Shown here: positions 50,377 to 57,913 of the stretch, in pieces
Layout: every line of letters starts with the position of its first letter
Numbering within the stretch: the stretch's first letter is position 1
Source: UBA5738 sp964470995
GTDB lineage: Bacteria > Patescibacteriota > Minisyncoccia > Minisyncoccales > UBA5738
Reading direction: 5' to 3'
DNA length: 64,000 nucleotides
Assembly: GCA_964470995.1 (NCBI GenBank)
Contig: CAYYEP010000004.1
Coordinates: forward strand, 1 to 64,000
The notes under the pieces: generated by a model
Told to the model about the DNA's origin: nothing
The model's database searches: none
What the model saw: only the letters and a program-made list of their open reading frames with translations
Position numbers and translations under genes: made by a program

Positions 50377-51261
50377 ATGGCGACGGTAACCATATCCAAG
50401 GAGATATTGGATAAAATATACGTTAAGCGTCCGGAAGACAGCAAAAAATACGATTTTGGCTACGTTTTGATTATCGGGGGTTCGGAATATTATTCGGGTG
50501 CGCCGGCAATGGCGGCAATGGCGGCGTTTAACGCGGGAGCGGATATGGTGCGTATCGTGGCGCCGCGGCGCGCCAGCGATATTATTGCTTCGTTTTCGCC
50601 AGTGATGGCAACGACTTCTCTGGATGGCCCAAGGCTGTGTTTGGATAACGTAAGCGTGTTACTGGAAGCGATGGAATCGATAAAATTGTTTTCGGAGGGA
50701 AAATGCGCCGCAGTAATTGGCGGCGGCATCGGGCGGTCGCCGGAGACAATGGAGGCAGTGCGCGAATTCATTAAAGGAATTGATGGAATACCGGTGGTGG
50801 TTGACGCGGATGCCATCCGATCGCTGGCGGATAAAATTGAATTAGCCAGAGGTAAGAATTTGGTTTTTACGCCGCATGCGCGAGAATTTAATACGATGAC
50901 AGGAAATAAATGCGATGGATTATCCGATGAGCAATTGGCCGAAATTGTGCGAAACCAGGCGGCAAATTTGGGCGCGGGGATTATTTTGAAGGGTAAGACC
51001 GATTTTATTTCTAATGGTGTTGACGTGGCTTACAATATTACCGGAAATGCGTTAATGACCAAGGGCGGGACGGGTGATACGCTGGCGGGATTATTGGGCG
51101 CGATGTTGGCGCGCGGCGTTAATATGTTTGATGCCGCGTGCGCGGCGGCGTATATTAACGGTGCGGCGGGCGATTTGGCGGGAGTGCGGCGCGGCGAAGC
51201 GGTGACGGCAATGGACTTGATCGATGAGATTCCCAATGTTTTGCCTAAATATCAATATTAA
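50377..51261 (+). CDS. nnrD: ADP-dependent NAD(P)H-hydrate dehydratase
   Basis: This ribokinase-like enzyme of about 294 residues repairs hydrated NAD(P)H. Visible motifs are YGYVLIIGGS-like DFGYVLIIGGSEYYSGAP, GGIGRS, VVDADAIRSL, FTPHAREFNTMTG, and the catalytic-site LMTKGGTGDTLAGLLG. The ATG at 50377 fits the family start; a longer frame from 50341 runs into the hairpin. The epimerase half (NnrE) is absent, so it is the stand-alone form. The next gene is thioredoxin reductase. Confidence 0.92.
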   Translation: MATVTISKEILDKIYVKRPEDSKKYDFGYVLIIGGSEYYSGAPAMAAMAAFNAGADMVRIVAPRRASDIIASFSPVMATTSLDGPRLCLDNVSVLLEAMESIKLFSEGKCAAVIGGGIGRSPETMEAVREFIKGIDGIPVVVDADAIRSLADKIELARGKNLVFTPHAREFNTMTGNKCDGLSDEQLAEIVRNQAANLGAGIILKGKTDFISNGVDVAYNITGNALMTKGGTGDTLAGLLGAMLARGVNMFDAACAAAYINGAAGDLAGVRRGEAVTAMDLIDEIPNVLPKYQY

Positions 51262-51385
51262 ACAACAAAATGCCAAATTTCAAATTACAAACAAATATAA
51301 ATTAGGATAAAAAATGTAAATGGGAACATTTTACATTTGATTATCGGTAATCGTTTGTGATTTATGAGTTGGGATTCAGCAATTT
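51262..51385. other. Short gap with a weak hairpin
   Basis: AAATGTAAA and TTTTACATTT (about 51313-51341) form an A+T stem, a possible weak terminator after nnrD. Nothing else seen. Confidence 0.35.
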
Positions 51386-52309
51386 ATGCATGACCTTATT
51401 ATAATTGGTGGCGGACCGGCTGGGATGAGCGCGGCGATTTACGCGGCGCGCCAGAAACTTGATTTTATGTTGCTAACCAAGGAATTTGGCGGCCAAATGG
51501 CGAAAAAGGAGGTGGCGATTGAAAATTATCCCGGCTTAGGCAGTATTTCGGCGTTGGATTTGATCGCTAAGTTTCGGGATCATCTTAAATTATTGAATGT
51601 TGAAGTTGTTTTTGGCGAGGCGGTGAGGTTGGCAAAGATGGCGGGCGGATTTTCGATTAAGACCGAAAAAGAATTTTTTGAGAGCCGGGCGGTGATTTTG
51701 GCAACCGGAGCGTCGCCGAGAATGTTGAATATTCCCGGAGAAAAGGAATTTATCGGTCGGGGAGTCGGTTATTGCGCCACTTGCGACGGTCCGTTATTTG
51801 CACGGAGGCGCACGGCGGTAATCGGGGGGGGAAATTCGGCGTTTGAGGCGGCAATTTTTTTGGCAAAATTCGCGGCAGAGGTTTTTTTGATCGAACGCGG
51901 GCCGAAGATTTTTGCCGATCATACCAACCAGGAGTTGGCACAGGCGACCGGAAAGGTAAAAATCATTACCAATGCGAAGATCGCGCGGATTGAGGGAGCA
52001 AATTTTGTGAGCGGGCTGGTTTACACCGATGCGGAAAATAACGAAGCGAAATTGCCGGTAGAAGGGATATTTATCAAGGCCGGGTCGGAACCGGCATCGG
52101 TGTTTGCGGGAGAATTGGCCGAATTAAACGAGCGGGGCGAGATAAAATTCGATTATGCGACTCAGACGACCAAGACTCCGGGATTATTTGCGGCGGGCGA
52201 TGTGTCGGCTATTAAATTCAAGCAAATCGTGGTTGCGGCGGGCGAAGGCGCCAAGGCGGCGATGGCGGCAAATGACTATTTGATCAATCTCGGCCAAAAA
52301 AATAATTAA
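51386..52309 (+). CDS. trxB: Thioredoxin reductase
   Basis: This 307-residue flavoprotein has FAD-binding IIGGGPAGMSAAIYAAR, GGQM, the redox-active C130-AT-C133, NADPH-binding VIGGGNSAFEAAIFLAKF, and GLFAAGDVSA at the end. It passes electrons from NAD(P)H to thioredoxin in the cytoplasm. Length is normal. It is followed by enolase after 34 bases and may be co-transcribed with it. Confidence 0.93.
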   Translation: MHDLIIIGGGPAGMSAAIYAARQKLDFMLLTKEFGGQMAKKEVAIENYPGLGSISALDLIAKFRDHLKLLNVEVVFGEAVRLAKMAGGFSIKTEKEFFESRAVILATGASPRMLNIPGEKEFIGRGVGYCATCDGPLFARRRTAVIGGGNSAFEAAIFLAKFAAEVFLIERGPKIFADHTNQELAQATGKVKIITNAKIARIEGANFVSGLVYTDAENNEAKLPVEGIFIKAGSEPASVFAGELAELNERGEIKFDYATQTTKTPGLFAAGDVSAIKFKQIVVAAGEGAKAAMAANDYLINLGQKNN

Positions 52310-52343
52310 CAAACCGGCGTATAAAAAATCGGCGGTCATCCAA

Positions 52344-53579
52344 ATGTTTTCGGGGTCAAAGACAAAAATCAAATCCGTGCGCGCGCGCGAGATTCTTGAT
52401 TCGCGCGGGAATCCAACCGTTGAGACAGAGATTGTTACCGGCGGCGGGAGGTTTGTTTCGGCAGTAGCTTCGGGGGCGTCGACGGGCGCGCATGAGGCTT
52501 GTGAGTTGCGCGACGGCGATCCAAAACGTTACGGCGGCAAAGGTGTTTTGAGGGCGGCTGGCAACGTTAATAATATGATCGCGCCAAAAATTGTCGGATT
52601 GGACGCGCGTGAACAGCAAAAGATCGATGCGTTGATGATCGGTTTGGACGGTACCGAAAATAAATCCAAATTAGGCGCTAACGCGATCTGCAGCGTTTCA
52701 ATGGCGGCAGCCAAGGCCGGGGCGGGAGAGAGAGATGTTTGGCGGCACATAGCTGAACTGGCACAAAACGAAAAACCGGCATTATCTAACCCGTGTTTTA
52801 ACATCATTAATGGCGGCGCGCACGCGGGCAACCAGCTGGATGTGCAGGAATTTATGATTGTGCCGCAGGGGCAGAAATTTTCCGCCAATTTACGCGTGGC
52901 GGTGGAAGTTTACCATTGCCTGAAGGAAATCCTGGAAAGGGCGTACGGCAAGTCGGCGACCAATTTGGGAGATGAGGGCGGATTCGCGCCAGACCTAAAA
53001 ACTCCCGAGGAGGCATTGGCGCTGATAATGCAGGCGGCGGAGGCGGCGCAAGCCAAAGAGAACATCAAGATAATCATGGATGTGGCTTCGACACAATTTT
53101 TTGAGGGCGGCAAATATAAAATGCATATCGGGGAATTTGCGGCGGCACAGTTGGGGGAATTATATAAAAAGCTGGCCAACGACTTCCCTATTATCGGTTT
53201 TGAGGATCCGTTTGGCGAGGATGACTGGGCGGCCTGGGCGGCGTTTAAACCGATGAACGCGATAGTTATCGGTGATGATTTGTTGGTAACCAATCCAAAA
53301 CGCATTAAGGAAGCCAACGAGAAAAATGCCTGTAATGCCATGATCCTGAAGCTTAACCAGATCGGGACAGTTTCCGAAGGGCTTGAGGCGGCCAGATTGG
53401 CCGACCTTAACGGCTGGAAAGTCATTGTATCGCATCGTTCCGGGGAAACTAACGATGATTTTATCGCTGATTTTGCCGTGGGTATTGGTGCGGATTTCAT
53501 CAAATCCGGGGCGCCGGCGCGCGGTGAACGCTTAGCTAAATACAATCGCTTAAGCAAGATCGAGGAAGAATTGCATTGA
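52344..53579 (+). CDS. eno: Enolase
   Basis: This 411-residue enzyme converts 2-phosphoglycerate to phosphoenolpyruvate. It has REILDSRGNPTVE, the GASTGAHEA loop, NLGDEGGFAP with the catalytic Glu, metal ligands in IMDVAST, GFEDPF and GDDLLVTN, catalytic Lys in LKLNQIGT, and SHRSGE. It is slightly shorter than usual (about 430). Phosphoglycerate mutase, the preceding step of glycolysis, follows 24 bases later. Confidence 0.96.
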   Translation: MFSGSKTKIKSVRAREILDSRGNPTVETEIVTGGGRFVSAVASGASTGAHEACELRDGDPKRYGGKGVLRAAGNVNNMIAPKIVGLDAREQQKIDALMIGLDGTENKSKLGANAICSVSMAAAKAGAGERDVWRHIAELAQNEKPALSNPCFNIINGGAHAGNQLDVQEFMIVPQGQKFSANLRVAVEVYHCLKEILERAYGKSATNLGDEGGFAPDLKTPEEALALIMQAAEAAQAKENIKIIMDVASTQFFEGGKYKMHIGEFAAAQLGELYKKLANDFPIIGFEDPFGEDDWAAWAAFKPMNAIVIGDDLLVTNPKRIKEANEKNACNAMILKLNQIGTVSEGLEAARLADLNGWKVIVSHRSGETNDDFIADFAVGIGADFIKSGAPARGERLAKYNRLSKIEEELH

Positions 53580-53603
53580 TTTATGAATCGCGATTTATGA
53601 TTT

Positions 53604-54365
53604 ATGAATGAATCAAAAAAATTCAAAATTGTTTTATTGCGTCATGGGGAGAGTGCTTGGAACCGCGAGAACCGGTTTACCGGGTGGACGGATGTGGAGC
53701 TGTCGGATTTGGGCGTAAGCGAAGCTAAAGATGCCGGGCAAATCCTTAAAAAAGAGGGCTGGGTTTTTGATTTGGTTTTTACTTCGGTATTGAAACGGGC
53801 GGTTTTGACTACGGATATTGTTTTGGAACAGATGGATCGGGCCGATATTAAAATAAAATGCGCATGGCAGTTGAATGAGAGGCATTACGGCGCTTTGCAA
53901 GGATTGGATAAAGCGGAAATGGCAAAAAAATACGGCGAAGAACAGGTGTTGTCCTGGCGTCGGAGCTATGCGGTGCGGCCGCCCGAATTGAGCGACGCGC
54001 AGTATGTTGAGCAAAACCGGCAAACGATATTTAAAACCGTGCCGGCAGATAAAATGCCGCGGACCGAATCGCTGGCCGATACTTATGAACGCGCGGTGGG
54101 TTATTGGAATTCCGATATTGCGCCAGCGATCAGGGACGGCAAAAAGATACTGATCTCGGCGCACGGCAACAGCTTGCGCGCGATTATTAAGTTTTTGGAT
54201 GGAATTTCGGACGAAAAAATTTCGGAATTGAATATACCGACGGGGGTGCCTCTGGTTTACGAGCTGGATGAGAGGCTAGAGCCAATAAATCATTATTATT
54301 TGGGCGACCAAAGCGAGATCGAAGTTAAGATCGATAAGGTAAAAAATCAGGCAAAGCCGATATGA
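53604..54365 (+). CDS. gpmA: 2,3-bisphosphoglycerate-dependent phosphoglycerate mutase
   Basis: This 253-residue enzyme interconverts 3- and 2-phosphoglycerate. It has the phospho-acceptor motif LLRHGESAWN (H14), RFTGWTDVELS, NERHYGALQGL, and SAHGNSLRAI with the second His. The sequence type is GpmA, not the metal-dependent GpmI. Its position just after enolase suits a glycolytic operon. Confidence 0.95.
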   Translation: MNESKKFKIVLLRHGESAWNRENRFTGWTDVELSDLGVSEAKDAGQILKKEGWVFDLVFTSVLKRAVLTTDIVLEQMDRADIKIKCAWQLNERHYGALQGLDKAEMAKKYGEEQVLSWRRSYAVRPPELSDAQYVEQNRQTIFKTVPADKMPRTESLADTYERAVGYWNSDIAPAIRDGKKILISAHGNSLRAIIKFLDGISDEKISELNIPTGVPLVYELDERLEPINHYYLGDQSEIEVKIDKVKNQAKPI

Positions 54366-54471
54366 ACGATTTTTTTAGGCATTATTTTTGTGATTATTGC
54401 GGTGTGTTTTTTTGTTTATAATTATGAATATATATGCATTTGTTTTTGGCTGATTGAGAATTAGTTTTGGA

Positions 54472-54499
54472 TTGACAGGCGGATTGTATGTTCTATAAT
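54472..54499 (+). promoter_or_regulatory. Strong sigma-70-type promoter
   Basis: TTGACA (54472-54477), 16-base spacer, TATAAT (54494-54499), both consensus. The transcript would run about 275 bases before ferredoxin, leaving room for a leader peptide or RNA. Confidence 0.75.
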
Positions 54500-54554
54500 T
54501 AAAACAATTTTAAAAATCCATGTTCGTGGCGAAAAACCGTATTTGTGCTTCGCA

Positions 54555-54674
54555 ATGGCGGTCAGAATCGGTTTTGAAGAAATGGATGTGTGTTTTGTTA
54601 AATTGGATAAAGCGGGCGTTGATATCGAGGCGTTTGGGCAAGGGTGGGAACAGATTGAAATGAGCGGTAAATAG
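54555..54674 (+). CDS. Doubtful 39-residue peptide in the ferredoxin leader
   Basis: The frame MAVRIGFEEMDVCFVKLDK... to SGK reads like protein and follows a consensus promoter by about 55 bases, but it lacks a ribosome site. The frame also stays open upstream of the ATG. Not recognised. Confidence 0.3.
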   Translation: MAVRIGFEEMDVCFVKLDKAGVDIEAFGQGWEQIEMSGK

Positions 54675-54779
54675 TTGTTTATCAGTTGGAGTTGGACGCG
54701 GGTTTGAATCGGGTTGAGGTTTTGGAGAATTAAGTAAAATCATTACTTAAAAGAAATTAAATTAATTAAATAAAAAAAT

Positions 54780-54962
54780 ATGGCTAAATACCAGGTCAAC
54801 AAAGATAAATGCTTGGGATGTTTTATTTGCACTGTTAATTGTCCCAGCGGTATGCAGCAGGATGGCGACGGCAAGGCTAAGGTGGCGGATTCCGACGCGG
54901 TGGAGGCGTGCGGCGGTGAGAGCGTGTGCCCGCACGGCGTGATCGAAAAAACCGAAGAATAG
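54780..54962 (+). CDS. Single-cluster [4Fe-4S] ferredoxin
   Basis: This 60-residue protein has the cluster ligands C-LG-C-FI-C near residue 11-17 and a fourth Cys in SVCPHGVI close to the end; an additional VNCP Cys and ACGG Cys may form a disulfide. This is the small one-cluster type used as a soluble electron carrier. A terminator follows directly. Nearby redox partners are the FMN glutamate-synthase-domain protein downstream and the NuoF-like protein at the window end. Confidence 0.9.
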   Translation: MAKYQVNKDKCLGCFICTVNCPSGMQQDGDGKAKVADSDAVEACGGESVCPHGVIEKTEE

Positions 54963-54971
54963 TTTTTGGAG

Positions 54972-54998
54972 AAAACGCCCGTCCGGGCGTTTTTGAGT
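54972..54998 (+). terminator. Rho-independent terminator of the ferredoxin gene
   Basis: AAACGCCCG-TC-CGGGCGTTTTTG, a perfect stem with T run. Confidence 0.85.
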
Positions 54999-55224
54999 TT
55001 GACTTAGTCCGTAATTTAAAATATTCTAAATTATCAGATGCACAGAGGCGTGCAATGATTGATTTTCTTGAATTACGAATCCTTAAACTTAAATGCCATT
55101 GGAGCGGCCTAATTGTCCGCGTTTCTCTCGGGTTATTTTGGGATTAACCTAGGATAAGGGCGAAGGATAGGCTTCCAAAAAACAAAGCGTTTCGCAATTC
55201 AAAGCAATCAATAACGATGATGTT

Positions 55225-55243
55225 ACCCGTGAGCGGGTTTTTT
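55225..55243 (+). terminator. Terminator hairpin
   Basis: ACCCG-TGAG-CGGGT followed by six T residues. Confidence 0.65.
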
Positions 55244-55252
55244 AGTTTGCGT

Positions 55253-55280
55253 TTGACAACCATTGCGGGTTAGCTATAAT
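55253..55280 (+). promoter_or_regulatory. Promoter of the FMN glutamate-synthase-domain gene
   Basis: TTGACA (55253-55258), 16-base spacer, TATAAT (55275-55280), both consensus, about 62 bases before the start codon. Confidence 0.8.
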
Positions 55281-55342
55281 TCTATTGTTTTGGGTCCTAA
55301 TTATGAATATATAGTCATTATAATAATTAAAAATTAATAATT

Positions 55343-56533
55343 ATGGTTAATTGGACGAAAAAAGTGCAGGATCGAATTGTCAAGGTGCCGGTGCGGGGCG
55401 GGCGGTCGGTAAAAGAAATTAAAAACAGTCTGGAGGATTTGGTATTTTTGCCGGCGCAAATTGCTAAGCGCCCGGTAGACTATTTCCGGGAGCCGATATC
55501 GGCAAAAACTGTTTTGGGTAAGAATTCAAAAAAACCGGTTGAAATCGAAACGCCAATACTGATTGCGGCGATGTCGTTTGGGGCATTGTCAAAGAACGCC
55601 AAGGTGGCGCTGGCAAAAGGTTCGGCATTGGCCGGTACGGTGGCGAATACCGGCGAAGGCGGAATGCTGGCGGAGGAACGGCAATATGCCAAAAGGCTGG
55701 CAATTCAGTATAGTACGGGGAGATTTGGCATTGATGAAGAAATTTTAAAGAAGGCCGATATTGTCGAGATAAAGATCGGCCAGGGGGCTAAGGGCGGCCA
55801 AGGCGGATTATTACAGAAAGAAAAAGTGACGTCCGAAATCGCGGCGGTGCGCCGGGTCAAGCTTGGAGTCGATGTGCACTCGCCTGCTTACCATCCGGAT
55901 ATCAAATCAGCCAGGGATTTGAAGTCTAAAGTTGATTGGTTGCGAAAATTAACCGGAGGCGTACCGATTATTATTAAGCTGGCGGCGGGCGATGTGGCAA
56001 ATGACGTTAAGCTGGCGATCGCGGCCGATCCGGATATAATTGCCATTGACGGTGGTTGGGGCGGTACGGGCGCGGCGCCCGAAGTGATGCTGGACGAAAT
56101 GGGAATACCTGTTTTACCGGCATTGATTGCGGCGCGACGGGTTTTGAATGAGGCCGGCGCAAAACAGGAATTGCTGATCGCGGGCGGTTTTTATACCGGT
56201 GGCGACGTGGCTAAAGCGTTGGCGCTTGGAGCGGACGCGGTTTTTATGGGTTCGGCGATGCTTGGGGCTTTGGGATGCGTGGGCTGTAATTTATGCTATT
56301 TGGGGAAATGCCCGAAGGGCGTGGCGACACAGGACCCGGAGTTGGCTAAAAATATGGATGTGGAGGCGGCCGCCAATAATGTGGCCAACTACATTAAACA
56401 TTGTACCGAGGAGGTGAAAATGGTGGCGGGAGCAACGGGAAATGATAATATTCATAGTTTGGGCAGCGATGATCTTCGCGCGGTAACGCTGGAAATGGCC
56501 AAGACAGCCAGAGTGAAATTTGCCGGGGAATAG
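55343..56533 (+). CDS. FMN-binding glutamate synthase central-domain protein
   Basis: This 396-residue protein corresponds to the FMN/Fe-S domain of the large glutamate synthase subunit: AAMSFGALSKNAK, TGEGGMLAEER, KIGQGAKGGQGG, HSPAYHPDIKS, AIDGGWGGTGAAP and a Cys group GCVGCNLCYLGKC for a [3Fe-4S]-type cluster. There is no glutaminase domain and no GltD in the window, so it is the stand-alone, archaeal-like form. It may take electrons from the neighbouring ferredoxin. Whether it makes glutamate or acts on another substrate cannot be told. Confidence 0.87.
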   Translation: MVNWTKKVQDRIVKVPVRGGRSVKEIKNSLEDLVFLPAQIAKRPVDYFREPISAKTVLGKNSKKPVEIETPILIAAMSFGALSKNAKVALAKGSALAGTVANTGEGGMLAEERQYAKRLAIQYSTGRFGIDEEILKKADIVEIKIGQGAKGGQGGLLQKEKVTSEIAAVRRVKLGVDVHSPAYHPDIKSARDLKSKVDWLRKLTGGVPIIIKLAAGDVANDVKLAIAADPDIIAIDGGWGGTGAAPEVMLDEMGIPVLPALIAARRVLNEAGAKQELLIAGGFYTGGDVAKALALGADAVFMGSAMLGALGCVGCNLCYLGKCPKGVATQDPELAKNMDVEAAANNVANYIKHCTEEVKMVAGATGNDNIHSLGSDDLRAVTLEMAKTARVKFAGE

Positions 56534-56593
56534 CGATTAATTTTTGAGGGATTCTTAATTTGCTGAGGTAATCTCCACAAAAGGCAAGAAAGG

Positions 56594-56664
56594 TCGCGCA
56601 TAATCAATAGTTGCGCGATCCAAGTAATTACTTGTGTCATTACATATGTAATGACACAAGTAAT
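56594..56664. repeat. Two adjacent inverted repeats, one 38-bp perfect palindrome
   Basis: First: TCGCGCA...TGCGCGA arms (about 56594-56618). Second: bases 56627-56664 form a perfect 38-bp palindrome with 18-base arms starting ATTACTTGTGTCATTACA around TA. The octamer CAAGTAAT occurs directly before (56621-56628) and at the end. No T run follows either strand, so this is more than a simple terminator. It fills the gap between the FMN protein gene and the lipoprotein gene. Confidence 0.85.
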
Positions 56665-56804
56665 CTTTAATGGAAGAGGGGTTTGCAAGCAATGGCACGG
56701 TTAATGTGCGGGTACGGGCGCAAAAAAACGGCTTAGTTTTTAACCTGGGTTATTTTGCGATATTATGGTAATAACTAACAAGGAATGGATTTGAGGTGAC
56801 GGTA

Positions 56805-57041
56805 TTGTCGGCAAAGAAAATAGTTCTTTTGGTCTTTGTTTTGTTATTAACCGCGGGTTGTTTGCAAAAAAATGACGGTGATGCAGCGGGCGGCATTGAT
56901 GGCGTTGTTGATGACCGCCGCGACGATGATGGTAATGGTTCGAAATTAGGAGTTTCGCCGATTCTGGAGGCCAGGCTGTATGGCCGGAGCGGCAAGCAGT
57001 GGGATCCGGGAGGCGCGGCGGATTGTCCGGCGTATATTTAG
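56805..57041 (+). CDS. Small lipoprotein
   Basis: A TTG at 56805 has GAGGTGA five bases upstream and gives a 78-residue product with a lipoprotein signal: SAKKIVLLVFVLLLTAGC, with the lipobox LTAGC. After the Cys comes an acidic, Gly/Asp-rich stretch (GGIDGVVDDRRDDDG) that may bind divalent cations and a short tail. It should be lipid-anchored on the outer face of the membrane. It precedes three membrane-protein genes and may belong with them. Function unknown. Confidence 0.65.
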   Translation: MSAKKIVLLVFVLLLTAGCLQKNDGDAAGGIDGVVDDRRDDDGNGSKLGVSPILEARLYGRSGKQWDPGGAADCPAYI

Positions 57042-57109
57042 AACCGGGCGGGCCGGAAATTGATTCCGGTTTTTTTGTAGCGCGGCATTTTTTTTGATAA
57101 AATAAATCA

Positions 57110-57502
57110 ATGCGCGAGTCTGATTTGGAATATGCCCGGGAGAAGATACTTTCGGGCAAACTGCCATTGGTGATAACGCCGTTGGTAATTAAAAAATACC
57201 GCCGCAAGCGGGTATTTTGGTTGATCTTGGGGGTTTTTCTTTTGGTGTTGTCGGGGTTGAACGCGAATGGTTATCTTTTGCCGGCGTTTTGGGGTGCGAT
57301 ATTGTTTTTTTTACCGGGACTGGGGTTGTTGATTGGTTTGCGCGCCGCCATTGTGAAGTCGGCGGCCGCCGATATGGCAGTAATCGCTTTTAGTATTATT
57401 TTTTATGGTTTCGCAGCCGCTTACGGGATGCTGGCAGTGCATTCGCCGGCGGCAGATTATTTGCCGTCGGTTTTGGTGAGGGCGGCCGAAGTCCTACCTT
57501 AA
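57110..57502 (+). CDS. Small membrane protein
   Basis: This 130-residue protein has a basic cytoplasmic start (IKKYRRKR) and three membrane helices (about 33-55, 60-80 and 88-110). It is not recognised. It starts 68 bases after the lipoprotein and is followed at 21 bases by another small membrane protein and then by the membrane-anchored Clp-type ATPase, suggesting one membrane-associated unit. Confidence 0.65.
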   Translation: MRESDLEYAREKILSGKLPLVITPLVIKKYRRKRVFWLILGVFLLVLSGLNANGYLLPAFWGAILFFLPGLGLLIGLRAAIVKSAAADMAVIAFSIIFYGFAAAYGMLAVHSPAADYLPSVLVRAAEVLP

Positions 57503-57523
57503 CGATGATGCTTTTGAAACACT

Positions 57524-57901
57524 ATGATTGCTCAATTCGCGATATGGTATTTTGGGGAGGTACCCAAAAAGATTAAAAAGATATGGGTTAATTATCTTTG
57601 GTTTTTTGCACAGTATTTTGAAATCGGCCAGCTTTGCCGAGAATTTTTAGCACCTTGGAAAGGACTGACATTCCATCGCCAGAAGCGCGGGTTTGAATTG
57701 AGCGACGCCTTTTCGGCGTGGTTTGGTAATTTTTTTGTAACACGGCCGATCGGGGCGGTTATGAGATTGTTTTTCATATTGATCGGGGCGGTAGTGGAAA
57801 TTATGGTGCTGACAGCGGGTATTTTAGCTTTTCTGGGGTGGATAGTTTATATTCCGGCGATATTTTATCTATTGGCCGCGGGGTTATCTTTTTTAGGGTG
57901 A
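57524..57901 (+). CDS. Small membrane protein upstream of the triple-AAA ATPase
   Basis: This 125-residue protein has an amphipathic aromatic N-terminal part (VNYLWFFAQYFEIGQLCREF, APWKGLTFHRQ) and two or three membrane helices in the second half. It ends 12 bases before the ATPase gene, so co-translation is likely. Not recognised. It could be an adaptor or channel subunit for the ATPase; that is inference from position only. Confidence 0.65.
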   Translation: MIAQFAIWYFGEVPKKIKKIWVNYLWFFAQYFEIGQLCREFLAPWKGLTFHRQKRGFELSDAFSAWFGNFFVTRPIGAVMRLFFILIGAVVEIMVLTAGILAFLGWIVYIPAIFYLLAAGLSFLG

Positions 57902-57913
57902 TTTTATTAAGCA

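Larger units (their letters stand above)
54366..54779. other. 414-base gap upstream of ferredoxin
   Basis: Holds a promoter at 54472-54499 and a doubtful 39-codon frame at 54555-54674. Otherwise A+T-rich with no recognised feature. Confidence 0.4.
54999..55342. other. 344-base gap with terminator and promoter
   Basis: No supported gene (a 30-codon frame near 55057 has no ribosome site). A second terminator (55225-55243) and a strong promoter (55253-55280) lie in it. The first terminator already ends the ferredoxin transcript, so the second suggests an unrecognised short transcript between 54999 and 55225. Confidence 0.4.

Noticed and set aside
53634..54164. Long open frames on the minus strand inside gpmA, glyA, valS and others
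   Set aside because: They mirror strong coding genes on the + strand, have no conserved motifs and arise from GC-rich codon structure.
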